Origin: Spironucleus salmonicida
Taxonomy: Eukaryota > Fornicata > Diplomonadida > Hexamitidae
DNA: 64,000 nt
Direction: 5' to 3'
Assembly: GCA_000497125.2 (NCBI GenBank)
Contig: CM035317.1
Location: 1,204,001 to 1,268,000, forward strand
The position numbers and the translations under genes are program-made. A model generated the notes under the pieces. That model searched no databases and was not told where the DNA came from. It worked only from the letters and a program-made list of their open reading frames with translations. Position 1 is the first letter of the stretch; every line of letters starts with the position of its first letter. Below, in pieces: positions 48,010 to 60,724 of this stretch.

Positions 48010-49221
48010 ATGGACTATTATGAAACAGTTGATATTTAGTCTATATCCAAGCTTATTCATGGCACAAAGAAGGGGTTATTTTTAGGTTTTAATGCAATCA
48101 GCAAAATAAATGACATTTTGGACGATATGAAACCATCTTGCGTTGGTTTTGTCACCTCCCCAGGCGCGTACAAAAAATGTGGAGTATGGGAGCCAATAAT
48201 GGAAGCCCTTAAAACCAGAAATATTTCATACTTGCATTATGACAAGATAATGACGAATCCCACCACGGAGGTTGTAGATGAAGCTGTGGCACTTTTCAAG
48301 CCCAAATACGATAAGAACTTCCTAGTAATTTCTATCGGTGGTGGTTCTCCAGGTGACTCCGCAAAATCCATTGCAGTGCTCCTTGCACACGCTGATAAGA
48401 ACTGCAGGTAGCTATACAAGTTCGAATTTGCACCAGAAAAGCGAGCAAACCTTGTCATGGTAAATGTTACACACGGTACTGGAACCGAATGCGACCAGTT
48501 CGCAGTCGTATCCATTTTGACTGGCGAAAAACATCCGTACAAACCCGCACTCGCATCTCCAGTTCTCTACCCCGATTACGCTATTGATGACATAAACGCC
48601 ATGCTCTCCATGTCTGCTGATATGGTCAGATTCACCTCCATAGACGCCCTGAATCATGTTACAGAGGGTGCAACGACCACTGTAGCCACGCCATACAGCA
48701 GAACGCTAGCCTCAGAAGTCTGCTACCTCGTGCACAGGTATCTACCTGTTGCCCTTAAGGACATGAAGAATCTGCGCGCCCGCTACTGGCTTACGTATGC
48801 CGCTGTGATCGGAGGAATGTGCTTCGACGAGTCCCTGTTGCACCTAACTCACGCGCTCGAACACACACTCAGCGCTGTGGTCCCCACACTCACTCACGGG
48901 CAGGGCCTTGCCTTGATCCAACCCGCCGTGATCCGTCACATTTGGAGTGCTGCTGGCCCGGTACTAATGCATGTTTTCAAGCCAATCTACGGCGAAACGA
49001 TGCTCACTGCGCAGCAGGCCTTTGACAAAATGCGTGCATTCCACGTTTCGGTCGGATTTTCTGGAAACCTAACTGGTATAGGGATTTAGAAATCTCAGAT
49101 AGAGTACTTGCTGGAGTGCACTGTGAACTGCCCTGGAATGGCCGGGCTTATCGCATTGAGCCCAGTTCCTTGCGACAACGAAGGCATTAAGCGCATTTTC
49201 GAAGCTGCATTTTTTGAGTGA
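48010..49221 (+). CDS. Iron-containing alcohol dehydrogenase
   Basis: 403 residues, ATG at 48010 to TGA at 49219-49221. NAD(P)-binding motif ISIGGGSPGDSAK (about 110), THGTGTECDQF (usual T-AGTGSE), then metal ligands in DALNHVTEGA (about 210, Asp and His), HLTHALEHTLSAVV (about 280) and LTHGQGLALI (about 294). The family reduces acetaldehyde or butanal to alcohols with NADH, the last step of anaerobic fermentation. It is a stand-alone type, not the bifunctional AdhE. Strong C/G third positions suggest high expression. Such genes in anaerobic protists are commonly of bacterial origin. Confidence 0.93.
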
Positions 49222-49246
49222 CCGAATTCAAATTAAATTTGATTTT

Positions 49247-50275
49247 TCACTTTTTCTATTGCTTCTTTGCGCTTTTTCCTCTTTTATCCTTAGAAACTAT
49301 GCCGTTTGTGCTGTTTTTCAGGTCCTCCATAGCGATTTCTTTAGCAGTTTCTCGGTCAAACTTTTCGATTAGCATGCTCTGTAATTTCATCATTATGTCT
49401 TCATTTAGAGGTTTCTAGAGTTCCGCAATACGGGTTTTGAACGTTTCTGACGTTATCGATGAAGTTTGAAGAGGGAGTGGATAATTGATTTCAGTTTGAA
49501 TTCTTTAATTAGGCGTTGGTGGCAATTGCTAATTTATATTTTTTGTTTAAAAATCATCAAATATTTTAGGTAGAATTTAGTCAATTGCGTGTCGGATTTC
49601 GAAGCCTAAATTGCTAGCAATTTCACTGGACAAGATTCCAATCTAATCTTTTATCATCACGTTAATTTGTTACTTCATTTTCTGCTCAAACACATTCTAG
49701 TTTTGAGAAATTTCTGTAATTTTTTAATTTTATTATTACTATATAGTGTCTACTGATTATGTATTTTATTTTCCGTTTTAAATTTCTGAAATTTTTTATA
49801 AATCTACATTTCTGGCGAAGTTCTGTAGATTCTCGATATTCTAGGCGATATCTGAAAGTTGACTTTAGATCTACGTTTTGTTGAACGTATAGTCATTATT
49901 AATTGATTATGTTTATGATTTAAGGTTTTATAATTCCGAATTAACGAAGATTTTGAATCCAGTGATATCTGTATTTTGAACATTTTCAAGCTGCTACGTG
50001 ATTTCAATTTTGAAGGATTTTTATCCATTTTAGTAGTCAATATTCTGTTTTTCAAGTACTTGTTGCATAAGAGATATAAGCCTAGTTTGGGCTGAAATAC
50101 GTTCTTCCTGTTGGATATGTAGCGTATTTAGTGTTTTGATCGTTTCTGTGGTAGAATTTAGCGTTAATTAAAATTCGTTGAAATTCTCCAGTTGTTGTTC
50201 AAGAAATTTCGTGTAGGCTTTGGGATCGTAAGAGGCTGGTTATGTCTTAATAAACTACTGTTTCAGTGTAGTCAT
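49247..50275 (-). CDS. Coiled-coil protein, 342 aa
   Basis: ATG at 50275 to TGA at 49247-49249. Nearly the whole length is heptad coiled coil (FLEQQLENFNEFQLTLNSTT, KMKQQINVMIKDQIGILSSE). The C-terminal 45 residues are charged and lysine-rich (KSTNGIVSK-like, ending KSAKKQQKK). Many TAR glutamines. No family recognised. Its stop is 25 bp from that of the alcohol dehydrogenase gene. Confidence 0.82.
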
Positions 50276-50454
50276 TTTGGAAAGAGTTATGAATATGTTT
50301 GTCTAATAGTTATAATAATATGATATGATTATAATAAATATAAATATAGTGTATAATATTATATAAAATAAGTATACTACTTAAAAATAGGAATAAATGA
50401 TGAATTATTATATCTAAATAATAATATATCTATTTTCATTCCTTTACAAATCAG

Positions 50455-51096
<642 letters not shown>

Positions 51097-51130
51097 GAAT
51101 ATATATTTTTATTTATTTTACAGATCAAAA

Positions 51131-51364
51131 ATGGACGAACGAAACTCTTTAATGTTTTAAAATGATTAACTAAAATCTGAGGCTAATGTTATATCAAAAT
51201 AGGCAAAAGCATATAGATAAAAGGAAAAACAGCTTGTTAAACAATATATGGAACTAATCAAGTGTATTGAAGATGATATTGTTGAACCATCTAACCGAAC
51301 AAAAAATTACGATTATTTTATGTATTTTATAGTAGTTATTCTTTTTGTAATTGTAATTAAATGA
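51131..51364 (+). CDS. Small tail-anchored SNARE-like protein, 77 aa
   Basis: ATG at 51131 to TGA at 51362-51364, 35 bp after Rab2. The head is one long helix (SEANVISKQAKAYRQKEKQL) followed by a C-terminal membrane helix (FMYFIVVILFVIVIK) at the very end. The layout is that of a minimal SNARE or other tail-anchored protein; a SNARE zero-layer residue is not certain. The neighbouring Rab2 makes a trafficking role attractive but does not prove it. Confidence 0.55.
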
Positions 51365-51398
51365 TTTATTATATAGTTTTATTTATTTTGTTAAATAA

Positions 51399-52958
51399 AT
51401 GCCAAAATCGATTGAACAACTGGAACAAGAATTGTAGCGAATTCGGTAATAGCGTAAGAGTGCTTAGCAAAACTATACATAAGTATAGAAAGAATTTAAT
51501 GATTTCAAAAAATAAAATGAGCCAAATGAAAAGTTGATAGCAAAATAGCGAAAAGACGCCAAAATTCAGCTTTTAGTAAATTAACTTAATAAAGAACTTT
51601 CGACTAGAGGATAATCTGTAGAAATTAAAAGTATTCGCTAGACTATTGACATGAGTTAAAGCGAAAAATTGAGTGTTTCATAACTATCGACGACCAAATC
51701 TAAAGAAGTTCAATAGGTGTAGTACTAAGGTAAACCATAAATTATATCAGTTAAGTAAGATAAAAATGTGTCAAAGAAAATATAAAGTGCATAAAATATT
51801 GTTTAAGTTTAGTGTAATGAAACTAAGGTTGATAATATTAATACTCTTCAGAAAGAGGAAATATTACTATATTAGTAATAAAATGAAGAAGCTAAAAATA
51901 ATGATGTTTAAAAATAATACTTAAACCCGGAATAAAGTCTGATCATTGAACACTATAATTTAAAAATATATGATTAAAATATTTGTGATTAAATTGTATA
52001 CAATAATATTTAGGCTCAAACAAAATCTAAAGTAGTTGTATTAAATGAAATATCAAAAGATTTAAAAGTAGATATAAGTCCAAAAGCAGATGTATAATTA
52101 AAAATTGTCACATAATAAGATCAGTACTTACTTATTTATGATAATATCGTTGATGAAAAAATATATTACTTCTAAGTTTTAGAAAAAGATCCTTCTGACA
52201 ATGAATTTGATGAGCTTATAACAGATAGCACTATTTAAGAAGACTCTGAAATTGGAAACAATAAAATTAGTGTTCCAGATTAATTAAATCGAAAACTCGA
52301 GAATTAATTAGATTCTGATAGTTTTAGTGAAGATTTAGCATCTTCAACTTAAATTACACAGTCTAAGTAATAGGTAGTAAAATAAGTACCAGAAGATTAA
52401 AAGTTTACTGATGAAATGTCAGAGCAATTTGATGAAGAACCGGTTAAGAAATAAGATATTATCTCCAAAGAAGCTAAGCCATAAATTAAGAAACTGTAAA
52501 AGAAAAAATCAGTCTAGAATGAGTCGAAAACAGAATCTTATATAAATGATTCTCTAATTTCTCAAGAATAAAACTAAATTGATGATAATGAGAATGTTAT
52601 CGAGACAAAAACATCAAAGAAAACTAAAAAGCATAAAGCTAAAGAGTTAAGTGGAACAGATGAAATTCCTATAATAGATACTAATAATTAGGTATAGCAT
52701 GAACATCTAGCTGCATCTTTAATATCGGAGGATGACAATCCAGTAAGACCAACGAGAAAGAATGTTAAAAGAGCATCAAGAACAGATGTAGAGTAAAGTT
52801 CAAAACTAAATTAAAGCTCTTTAAACGTTAAAACAGATGATGAAGCAGCAGAGACTTTTAATTCGTCGACTGATAAGTTACTTAAGGTGGTTAAAAAGTA
52901 AAAGAAGAAAATCAAATAGGAAAATTAGGTATAAGATGAATTGGTTATCGAACTATGA
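51399..52958 (+). CDS. Long charged Gln-rich protein, 519 aa
   Basis: ATG at 51399 to TGA at 52956-52958, 520 codons. The N-terminal 90 residues are coiled coil (IEQLEQELQRIRQQRKSAQQ). The rest is low-complexity: Lys, Glu, Asp, Ser and Gln, with acidic patches (DPSDNEFDELITDS) and basic clusters (KTKKHKAKEL, VKKQKKKIKQ). It contains an exceptional number of TAA and TAG codons. Probably mostly disordered; nuclear or microtubule-linked roles are possible from charge alone. No family recognised. Confidence 0.8.
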
Positions 52959-53093
52959 AATGTTTTAATATTTGTATAATCTTTATAAATTCTTAGAAAA
53001 TAGTAATGGTTTAATTATAATCACTATATTTATTTTTTAAAACATATATAATTTGTATTCACAATAAAAATTTCAATCAAATAGCATAGATAT

Positions 53094-53282
53094 TCACACT
53101 TATTACATAAAATCTCTAGGTTCAAATATATCTGCATCAGATTCTAAATTACGTGAATCTTATGGAATAACATGCTAAATACAGTGACTTTTAATACAAC
53201 AGGTTAGTAGTACTGCAATAACTGAGATACCAAATAGAATACCGATAATCGTAAGGGATATTTTCAGTATACTTTAAGTCAT
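53094..53282 (-). CDS. Small membrane protein, 62 aa
   Basis: ATG at 53282 to TGA at 53094-53096. One membrane helix at about 7-28 (LTIIGILFGISVIAVLLTCC) is followed by a Cys-containing juxtamembrane part and an acidic 30-residue tail. It could be a palmitoylated single-pass protein. No family recognised. Confidence 0.5.
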
Positions 53283-53516
53283 TATTCGTATGGAAATGGT
53301 GTGTAGAGATATTATAATAAAACGAAGGAATAAATACATTACTACAGGTTCTATATAATAATACTATTATGAATGATTTAGTATATAGATACTATTATTT
53401 ATCTCGCCGATATTTATTCCTATTGGTACATATCCTAATATTATGAATAATTTAATAGTTTCTTATACAAAACTATAATATAAATAAGAAATATAATAAG
53501 TAAAATGAAAACTGCA

Positions 53517-54002
53517 TCACATATCATTATCTATTCTCCTTACTTCAACAGTTAAAACGTGATTTTAAAATTTTGCTTTTGCACTTTTTTCATTAATTTC
53601 ATGAGGCAATTCCAAATGAAGACGGTGCAATTTACCAAACAAAGTTAACGTATTTTTGGTTATTTCTACATCCAAATTTCTAAAAACTTCTCCTGGAACC
53701 TCAATCTTTATAACCAGGAATTAAGAGTCCGCAGATGATGGAGTAAGTTATTAGAAACCTCCATAAACTTCAGATGGCTCAACCTATTACTTATAAATAA
53801 TGTCATATTTTGGAGCCTTGAAATTCATACCCAATGTTTGCTCGACCTATTATTAAAGCTTTTTTGCTGGGGAATATGCCTCAACATTAGGAATTTCCGG
53901 TGTAGATTATGACTATAAAGCTGAATCATAGCCATCTTCAACCATTTTCTGAAGAGCAAGTAAATCAGAAGTGTCCATTTCACAAACTTTAATTTTAAAC
54001 AT
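53517..54002 (-). CDS. DNAAF6: DNAAF6/PIH1D3-like axonemal dynein assembly factor
   Basis: 161 residues, ATG at 54002 to TGA at 53517-53519. The diagnostic block KYDIIYKQQVEPSEVYGGF matches the EYDIIYKQQVGTEDVF-GL motif of PIH1D3. It is followed by a CS-like domain (FLVIKIEVPGEVFRNLDVEI, LTLFGKLHRLHLELPHEINE, AKFQNHVLTVEVRR). The protein is a cytosolic co-chaperone that works with HSP90 and DNAAF2/4 to preassemble axonemal dyneins, so the organism builds motile flagella. QQ in the motif is TAA TAG. Length is close to the family's. Divergent from the next coiled-coil gene. Confidence 0.88.
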
Positions 54003-54055
54003 ATAGCCTATTATTATATGGTAATATTGTTATACATCTACTTCGAAAATTCAAA

Positions 54056-55006
54056 ATGGATGACGAGATGTTCAACATTCCCTCTGTAATAGTACAAAAA
54101 CTAACAGATTTTTAGAAAATAATAACTAATATTGAAATAAAATAAGCTTCACTCCATACTGAAAATACATTTTTAAAACACGAAAACTAATTACTTCGGG
54201 ATGATCTCAACGTGCTCTAGAACTCATTTTTACAGCTCCAGTAAGAGTAAATAAACTCAACCGTATCGATAAACAACCAGCTATAAATAATCCAGAACCG
54301 CTAATCCTCACCTCGTTAGACTCCCCAGACTCCCTAATTCCTCCTGAATCAACCAGATTCTCCTCCAGTTCTGCCGCCTTCCACTCCGCTGCAGGATATA
54401 ATTCCACTAATCAATCACCAAATAGCACAATTAGTCGCACCATTCAATTAGGAACTATCTGAAATCCATCGAAAAATCAACGAGTTTCCGTCAAAACGTG
54501 CTGTGCAAAACGCCATCAAAACGCGTTTTGACGCAGTTGAAGATGCGCTTACAAATTTCAGAGAAACCATTCAGGTAGTCTTGAAAAACAAGGCCGATAT
54601 CACCTCCGTCAACCTGGCTCTGTCTTCCAAAACTGATTTTTCAACACTAAAGCAGTGGATAGAAAAAGTTGAAAAAGAAGTCAAAACTCAAAATTCAAAT
54701 TAAATTTAGATTTCTCCTCCTCAAAATTAATAGAACCTGCTTGTAAAAATTCAAGCAAATTCAGCTAAAATCTCAGAAATTGAAGCAAAATTTTAATAAA
54801 CTAATATCGGAAAATTAGTTGAAAACCTACAAAAGGAAGTTAAAATGAAAGCTGGAATCCGCGATGTATAGCAAATATAGAACTTAATTAATTAAAATTA
54901 ACCAAATTTGGATCTTCTGAAAGTGATAAATCAAAGACCTACCCGGGGATAAGTAATTGAGATTTTCCGAGGGTTATGGGGAGAAGAATGTGGTAATATG
55001 AAGTGA
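54056..55006 (+). CDS. Coiled-coil protein, 316 aa
   Basis: ATG at 54056 to TGA at 55004-55006. Residues 1-85 are helical, a Pro/Ser/Thr-rich linker follows (QPDSPPVLPPSTPLQDI), then coiled coil with periodic KAD/KTD units (LKNKADITSVNLALSSKTD). That phrase pattern occurs in several elongated fibrous proteins but names no family. Only 53 bp separates its start from that of the dynein assembly factor. Function unknown. Confidence 0.78.
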
Positions 55007-55481
55007 AATTTTGGTAAAGATATAAGAGAAATTTCATAATTCTCTTATTTAATCATTCAATTGATAAATGAAAATTAAATTTATAGATAAATGATAATAG
55101 CAGGCACTATATAAAACATAAATAATTTTTAGCATGTGAACATGCTCTTAACATTCCAATATTTGCTAAGGGTTTAGTTAATTTCAAGGAGGGTATAACT
55201 GTCTATTTATTATAACTTAGTTTAGCCGATAAATTTATATTTCTACTTGCAAAATAATTTTTACTGCTACAAAATAACATTCTCTTGAGCATATAGTATT
55301 AAATATAATAATTGTTATAAATTTAGATGTTACTCCTAGTAATAGCATACTACTTCTAATTATACATTATATGTTCAACTTCTAAAAATATTACAAATAA
55401 ACTTATTACTATTCAATTTTAAACTCTAACTATTATTTGAAAAAGCATTCTAGTGTAATGCATTTAACCCTATAAATCACT
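55007..55481. other. Intergenic region between convergent genes
   Basis: About 475 bp, AT-rich, with frequent stops. No RNA gene seen. Confidence 0.45.
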
Positions 55482-56309
55482 TCACATCATTCCCCTCAAG
55501 CTCTCAACTAGTTTTTAGCTTCCTCTAAAAGTTGAATTGTATACTTGTCCCCTTCTTCCATTCACAATCTCCGTATCAACACATCTCAATTTGTTGTTAA
55601 CAAATTCCAAAGTATGAGCATTTTACATATCTATTTTACTATTTTTCATATTCTATACGGTCTCAAAAATATCCTAATTTCTACTCTTTTCAAAGTCTTT
55701 CAATTGAGTCTAAAATTGCATTTTGAGGATTTATTGCTATTTAACGTGGATATGATCGTAGTACTTTATCTATTTTTGGCGCATTTCATTGAACTGCTGG
55801 TTTAAAACATCCAAATGACGTTGTTCAGCTTTGCATGCCAACTCCTTGACATTTATTGCAGCTTCAAATTTTTTCAATTTCATAAGGATTTGATATTCTC
55901 TAATGAGAATAAGATATTCTCTATTTTAAACCTTCTATGGTACTTTTTGGTCAATTTTATGTATTAAGCGTTCAATTTCGCATTGCTATATTTCAAGTAA
56001 CTCTTATAATTGCTAATCTTACTTTTATATTAAAATAGTATAAAGTTTATCTTAGTTGTTTACAGTTCTTTCAAGTGCAATTTATTCTGCCTAACTTAGC
56101 TTGAGAAGTTAGTCATGTTAACGTTGAGCTTCTAGTTAGTGAAGGTCAATCAGATGGGACGATTTCAATGATAAAGTTTGGTTGAAAGCTTCTAAAGCTT
56201 AGTGTGGGTCATCTAATTTTGTCGCTATCTGCATTGTCCGTTGAGTACTGGTCATGGCAGAAAGTGTATCGCGTTCACGTGGTTTTATCTATGAAAGCGT
56301 TTTGTTCAT
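55482..56309 (-). CDS. Coiled-coil protein, 275 aa
   Basis: ATG at 56309 to TGA at 55482-55484. Nearly continuous coiled coil (QLEAQRQHDQLLKLSQAEQI, LQELLEIQQCEIERLIHKID), with a basic, less coiled C-terminus (NGRRGQVYNSTFRGSQKLVE). The size and composition would suit an axonemal or basal-body component, but no signature is seen. Many TAR glutamines. An AGTGA lies three nucleotides after the stop. Confidence 0.8.
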
Positions 56310-56432
56310 ATTGCGGGTGAAGTGGTTAGAGAATTACAATATTTTAAACATAAAATAATATGAATTATGAAAATTTGGCGGAATTAGAATACTTCTAAAT
56401 ATTATATATGTAAAAGATAAATTATTGTACTT

Positions 56433-57398
56433 TCAGTTTCCGAATGCCATTTTCTTTTCATTCTCTAACTCTTAAATTGTTAGGCTAATACTTTTATTAT
56501 AGAAAGGTTCAATGCTTAATTTTTAAATTTCCCATCTACCATCCACACAAATACATGGAACAGAACAGAATAAACTTTCGGGAATTGAATAGAAATTTCC
56601 TGCTTACGCTTATATTGACACGCTTACAATTTCCCCTTATCTTGTACCTTGGTGCCAGGATTTAATACAATCCAGAGCACCATGCGCTGCGCTGAGGGCA
56701 GAGCTTGCTCCTCTAGCTTAAATAATAGAAGCGCCTCTTTTTTATATTATAGCTGTAATATTTGATATCCAGTCTTGATCAAACACCACTTTTTTGCCAT
56801 CTACTGTAACATTGCTGAAAATAGGTACCATCGTAGTAGAGTGATTACCAAATACGAAAACATTTTAAACTCTTCCTGGAGTTACATTACACTTTTTAGA
56901 TATCTATCCGATTGCTCTATTATGGTCTAATTAAGACATAGCTACTATATTTTTGGCAACTTTTGGAGCAAATTTAGCAAGAATAAGTGCATTTGTGTTA
57001 GCTGGATTACCCACTACTAAAATTTTAGTGTCAGGTCTAGAAAATAATTGAATATTTTTTCCGGCCTCTTCAAATATCTTTGCGTTTTTGTACAAAAGAT
57101 CTGAACGTTCCATTCCAGGACCACGTGCAAGGGCACCTAACATAACAATGTAATCAACATTAGAGAATGCTTCTTGCTAATTACCCACCTCTATACCGTG
57201 GAGACGTTAAAATGCACAGTCTTCTAACTCCATTTAAATTCCGGTAGATGAGTTTGATCCTTCGCGTTCAACAAATACAATAATAACAGGTTAATCCTCA
57301 CCAAATACCCATCCTTTGGCTAATTCTGCCAAAAAGGAGTAGGCAATATGACCAGAGCAACCAGTAACTGCAACGCGGATTGGAGCTTTGAATACCAT
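56433..57398 (-). CDS. MDH: Malate dehydrogenase (copy 2)
   Basis: 321 residues from ATG at 57398 to TGA at 56433-56435. Same architecture as copy 1: [63 protein letters not shown], catalytic His in FGNHSTTMVP, ARGASSALSAAHGA. It differs at many residues and in codon use: AT-richer with more TAR. The nucleotide loop reads GCSGHIAY instead of GGAGQIAY. The frame stays open upstream to an ATG at 57482; the added 28 residues (MLRSIQNFINYLKNSNIY...) are basic and amphipathic and could be an organelle presequence. The family is certain; a different compartment is only a possibility. Confidence 0.95.
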
Positions 57399-57589
57399 TT
57401 GTGAAACTTTCTGTATAATTTTTACGATATAAATATTGGAATTTTTCAAATAGTTAATAAAATTTTGTATACTTCTGAGCAATAAAAAACTATACTATTT
57501 ATAGTAAAGTAAATATAATTATAAAAAACTGGACTATAATAGTCAATTCTTTTTATAAAACTAAGGTAAAATATAAATTCCCTTCACTC

Positions 57590-59077
57590 TCACTTATACT
57601 CAACAGCGCTATTGATACTATCATTAAATTGACTAGGCTTATTTCCGTCAGGATTTACAGGTGATGGAGGAGGTTATTCAGCGGCAGGTTCTTCAATTTT
57701 TTACTATTCTTCCACTACAATGGGATCCACTACTTCAGCTAATGGTTACTATTCCTCGACTACTGGCTCTTGAGGAGTAGCTGGTGATTCTTAAATAGCC
57801 TCTATGCATTTCTTTTCACCTTCTTAACTGTATCTCATACTCTTGTTATCACTCATCTCAAACGGCGAGGGAGCTGATATAGATTAAACAACATTTTACT
57901 ATTCCTAAACTGGCTCTTCAATGATGCTTTTTTCATGGTAACTTTCATCTCTTTCAGCACGGAAAGATCTACCATCACTATTTTCAAAGGGACTAGGACG
58001 AGAAACATCTTCTGTTTTAGCAACTGAGGCACGTTCTAATATACTCTCACTTTTATTAACTTTGAGTGTATCAATTTTATCTATTTCACCTTTATGTTCA
58101 ATATAGTCGATAGTCTCACCAGATCTAATCTACTAAATTCGTGGCCTGAAAGCCAAAGTGGTTGCTATAAGACAAGCATCAAGCTTATCAATTTTACCGT
58201 CGTTTTAAACATCCGCTAGTGTAGCCATCTTTTCTATTAAGTCTTAAGATGCCCCTACTTCTAAAGATTGAATTTCTTAAAATATGTTGCTAACTTCAAT
58301 TTTATCTGGCTAGGTTTCATAAAACTATTAGAATTTAGGAAGTAGTCTAGATATGATATCTTCTGGTTTGTCTGAGACAACAACTTCTTCCTTTTTAACC
58401 TCTTCAAGTTAGCCAACAAATTCTGCTAATTTTTCATCTTGTGTTTTAACTGTAGACTCGTAATGAGAGGCATCAGGCATTGAAAATTATTATTAAGATT
58501 AAACTGACTTAAACTCTTCTAATTGCTTCCATGTTAACTAATTTTTCAATATAATTTTATCAAAAATGTCATTTGGATCAACATCTGGGTCCACACCATT
58601 GTCTTTAGCGATTTAAGCTGCCTCTAATGCTGTATTTCTTTATAGTAACGCATCCGTCCAAGTTTCAGTGAATTATTAGTCATTTTAAAGCTCTGGAAAT
58701 TATGCTTCAGGAAGGAACTACTTGGTGTCAACCTCTTCAGAAGGAACTACAGTAGGTATTTCCTTATCCATAAGAGGTAGATCAACGCCAACAAATATTT
58801 TCTTAACAACACCACCCAAAATTAAAATAAAAACTGGTCTGCAACGACCATGGAAGCGTCGTGTCCAAGGTAATATATCAGATGGGGCGCGTACAAAACG
58901 GATTTTAGCATTTAAATAAGTTGTATAATATCCACGGAAAACACCTTCAACAGCAGGTGATGGGCCAGCCCAACGCTGGTATATTTCTAGAATTACTAAA
59001 CCTGGATATTCAAGGTGTGGCAAAATTTCATATGGTGATTGTATATCGATTTAGAATTTCTTTTATGCTTTTGACAT
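57590..59077 (-). CDS. Thioredoxin-like flagellar protein (NME8/TXNDC3-type), no CxxC
   Basis: 495 residues, ATG at 59077 to TGA at 57590-57592. Residues 25-110 follow the thioredoxin domain of NME8/TXNDC3 and outer-arm dynein light chains: GLVILEIYQRWAGPSPAVEG (usual VVDVYQAWCGPCK), ending in FHGRCRPVFILILGGVVKKI (usual YRGKCEPTFLFY). Both catalytic cysteines are replaced (WAGPS), so no redox role is expected. The middle is helical, with one EF-hand-like segment (DVQNDGKIDKLDACLI). The last 150 residues are acidic, Pro-rich and disordered (EQPPPSPVNPDGNKP). No NDK domain is present. Dynein-arm association is inferred by homology. Confidence 0.65.
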
Positions 59078-59253
59078 TGCGGAAATTAGGAAATGGAGTG
59101 GAATATATAAACATTATTTCTATATAATAATATATTACATAAAATGGATGATAAAACAAACACAAACTTATATAATATTTTACTATTATTGTTAATTTTT
59201 AACCTGAAATTTTACCATTAACTTATATTTAACCCAATATAGAAAGGTTATCA

Positions 59254-60411
59254 TCACTCAATAACTTTATTCATCCTGTAACTGACTAAACATCCATAAA
59301 CCCAAGCCACAATCGTCACGATCATGATAAAAATACTGAATACAATTGCAGTAGGGCTTTCCTGAGGTGGTAAATCAGCACATTGAACAACAATCTTTCC
59401 ATCATACACGTCATTACATTTCACGATATCAAAGATATTCTCATTCGCTCCCAAACTGCTAATAATGAAGGTCTCGCTATCTCTGAAGGGGAAAGTCTAA
59501 ATTGCATCCTAAAATTGTTATAACGCGGAAATTTACTTTGATTTTCCATTTCTTTCAACTTGTACCATTCTAAAATCACTAGAAATGATATTATCCAAGT
59601 TTGCCTTACATGAACTTTGAACTGAAAAATCGATGATTTAACGCAAATAAGCATCATTTGATGAAATAAATTTGGAATCACCAATGAAATTTCCGACTAA
59701 AAAAATATATTTTTGGGAATAAATTGCAGTCTAATTTTGTGTTATATAAGTGATTAAATCCCCTGGAATGATATCATTTTGACAAAGTAATGTGTATTAT
59801 AAAAGATGCTTTTAGAAGTTAATGAATTAATTTTAAATTTAATTTTCCACTTCTTTTATGAAAATATATTCATCAAATTTCGGAAGGAAATCCGTGCAGT
59901 TTTAATCAACGGTGGCACTAACATATTGCTTTGCATTCTTGTGGTGGAGAGCGAAAAATCCTTCAAAACCAGCAATAGAGAGAGCACTATATGCATTTGC
60001 GGAATTCGACGTTATTTTTACAGTTAAATTACGTAAAACATCAGTAAATAAAGCGTTAAAAGGTAAATTTTAGTTAACTTTCAAAGAAATGCCGAAAAAT
60101 GTGTTAATTTCTTGAGGAAATGCAGCTAGCATTGGGTCCAGAATTGATGAAATAAATGCTTAGTATACAAAGAAATCAAGAGGTTTAAGATCTAATTAGG
60201 CTGTGAAAAGCTTACAGTAGGTATTACATGAAGGTAGTTTTTCTGGATTAAACGTATAAGGTATTTTGTTGATAAATGATAGAATATCGGATTTTTTATC
60301 TGTCACTACTTAAAGATATAGATTCTCCATTTCTGTATCACCATTATGTTGGAATTCATAGTCCGATGCACTCTATGGATATAGGTTCTTCTAAAGTACC
60401 AGCAAAAACAT
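59254..60411 (-). CDS. Type I membrane protein, 385 aa
   Basis: ATG at 60411 to TGA at 59254-59256, with a second TGA following (59251-59253). The N-terminus (MFLLVLQKNLYPQSA) may be a short signal. About 330 residues of mixed sequence follow with a few cysteines (SCNTYCKLF, SVQSSCKANL, VKCNDVYDGKIVVQCADL). One membrane helix (AIVFSIFIMIVTIVAWVYGC) at about 355-375 precedes a short basic tail. It has the same layout as the 345-residue protein at 45432. No family recognised. Confidence 0.78.
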
Positions 60412-60724
60412 TTTGATTGTAATACAATTAAGAATATAATATAATTAAAATCAGATTATTAATTAAATAAATCGTAATAAATAAAATATATTATACAATA
60501 AAACTTATATATTCAATATTTAAAAATAAAATATAATGAATATTTATAATATAAAAATATAGTTTAAAATTATTAAACATATAGTTTTTCGAATTAACTA
60601 TTAAACTGTAGTTTCGATCTAGGTTATACAGATTTTATATTATGATAGATAATATAAAATATATTCTTCTTTTTTTAATATTAATAAACAATACATATAG
60701 GTAGATATATTCAGGTTTTAAAAA
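60412..60724. other. Divergent intergenic region
   Basis: About 310 bp, extremely AT-rich, between two starts. No RNA gene seen. Confidence 0.45.
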
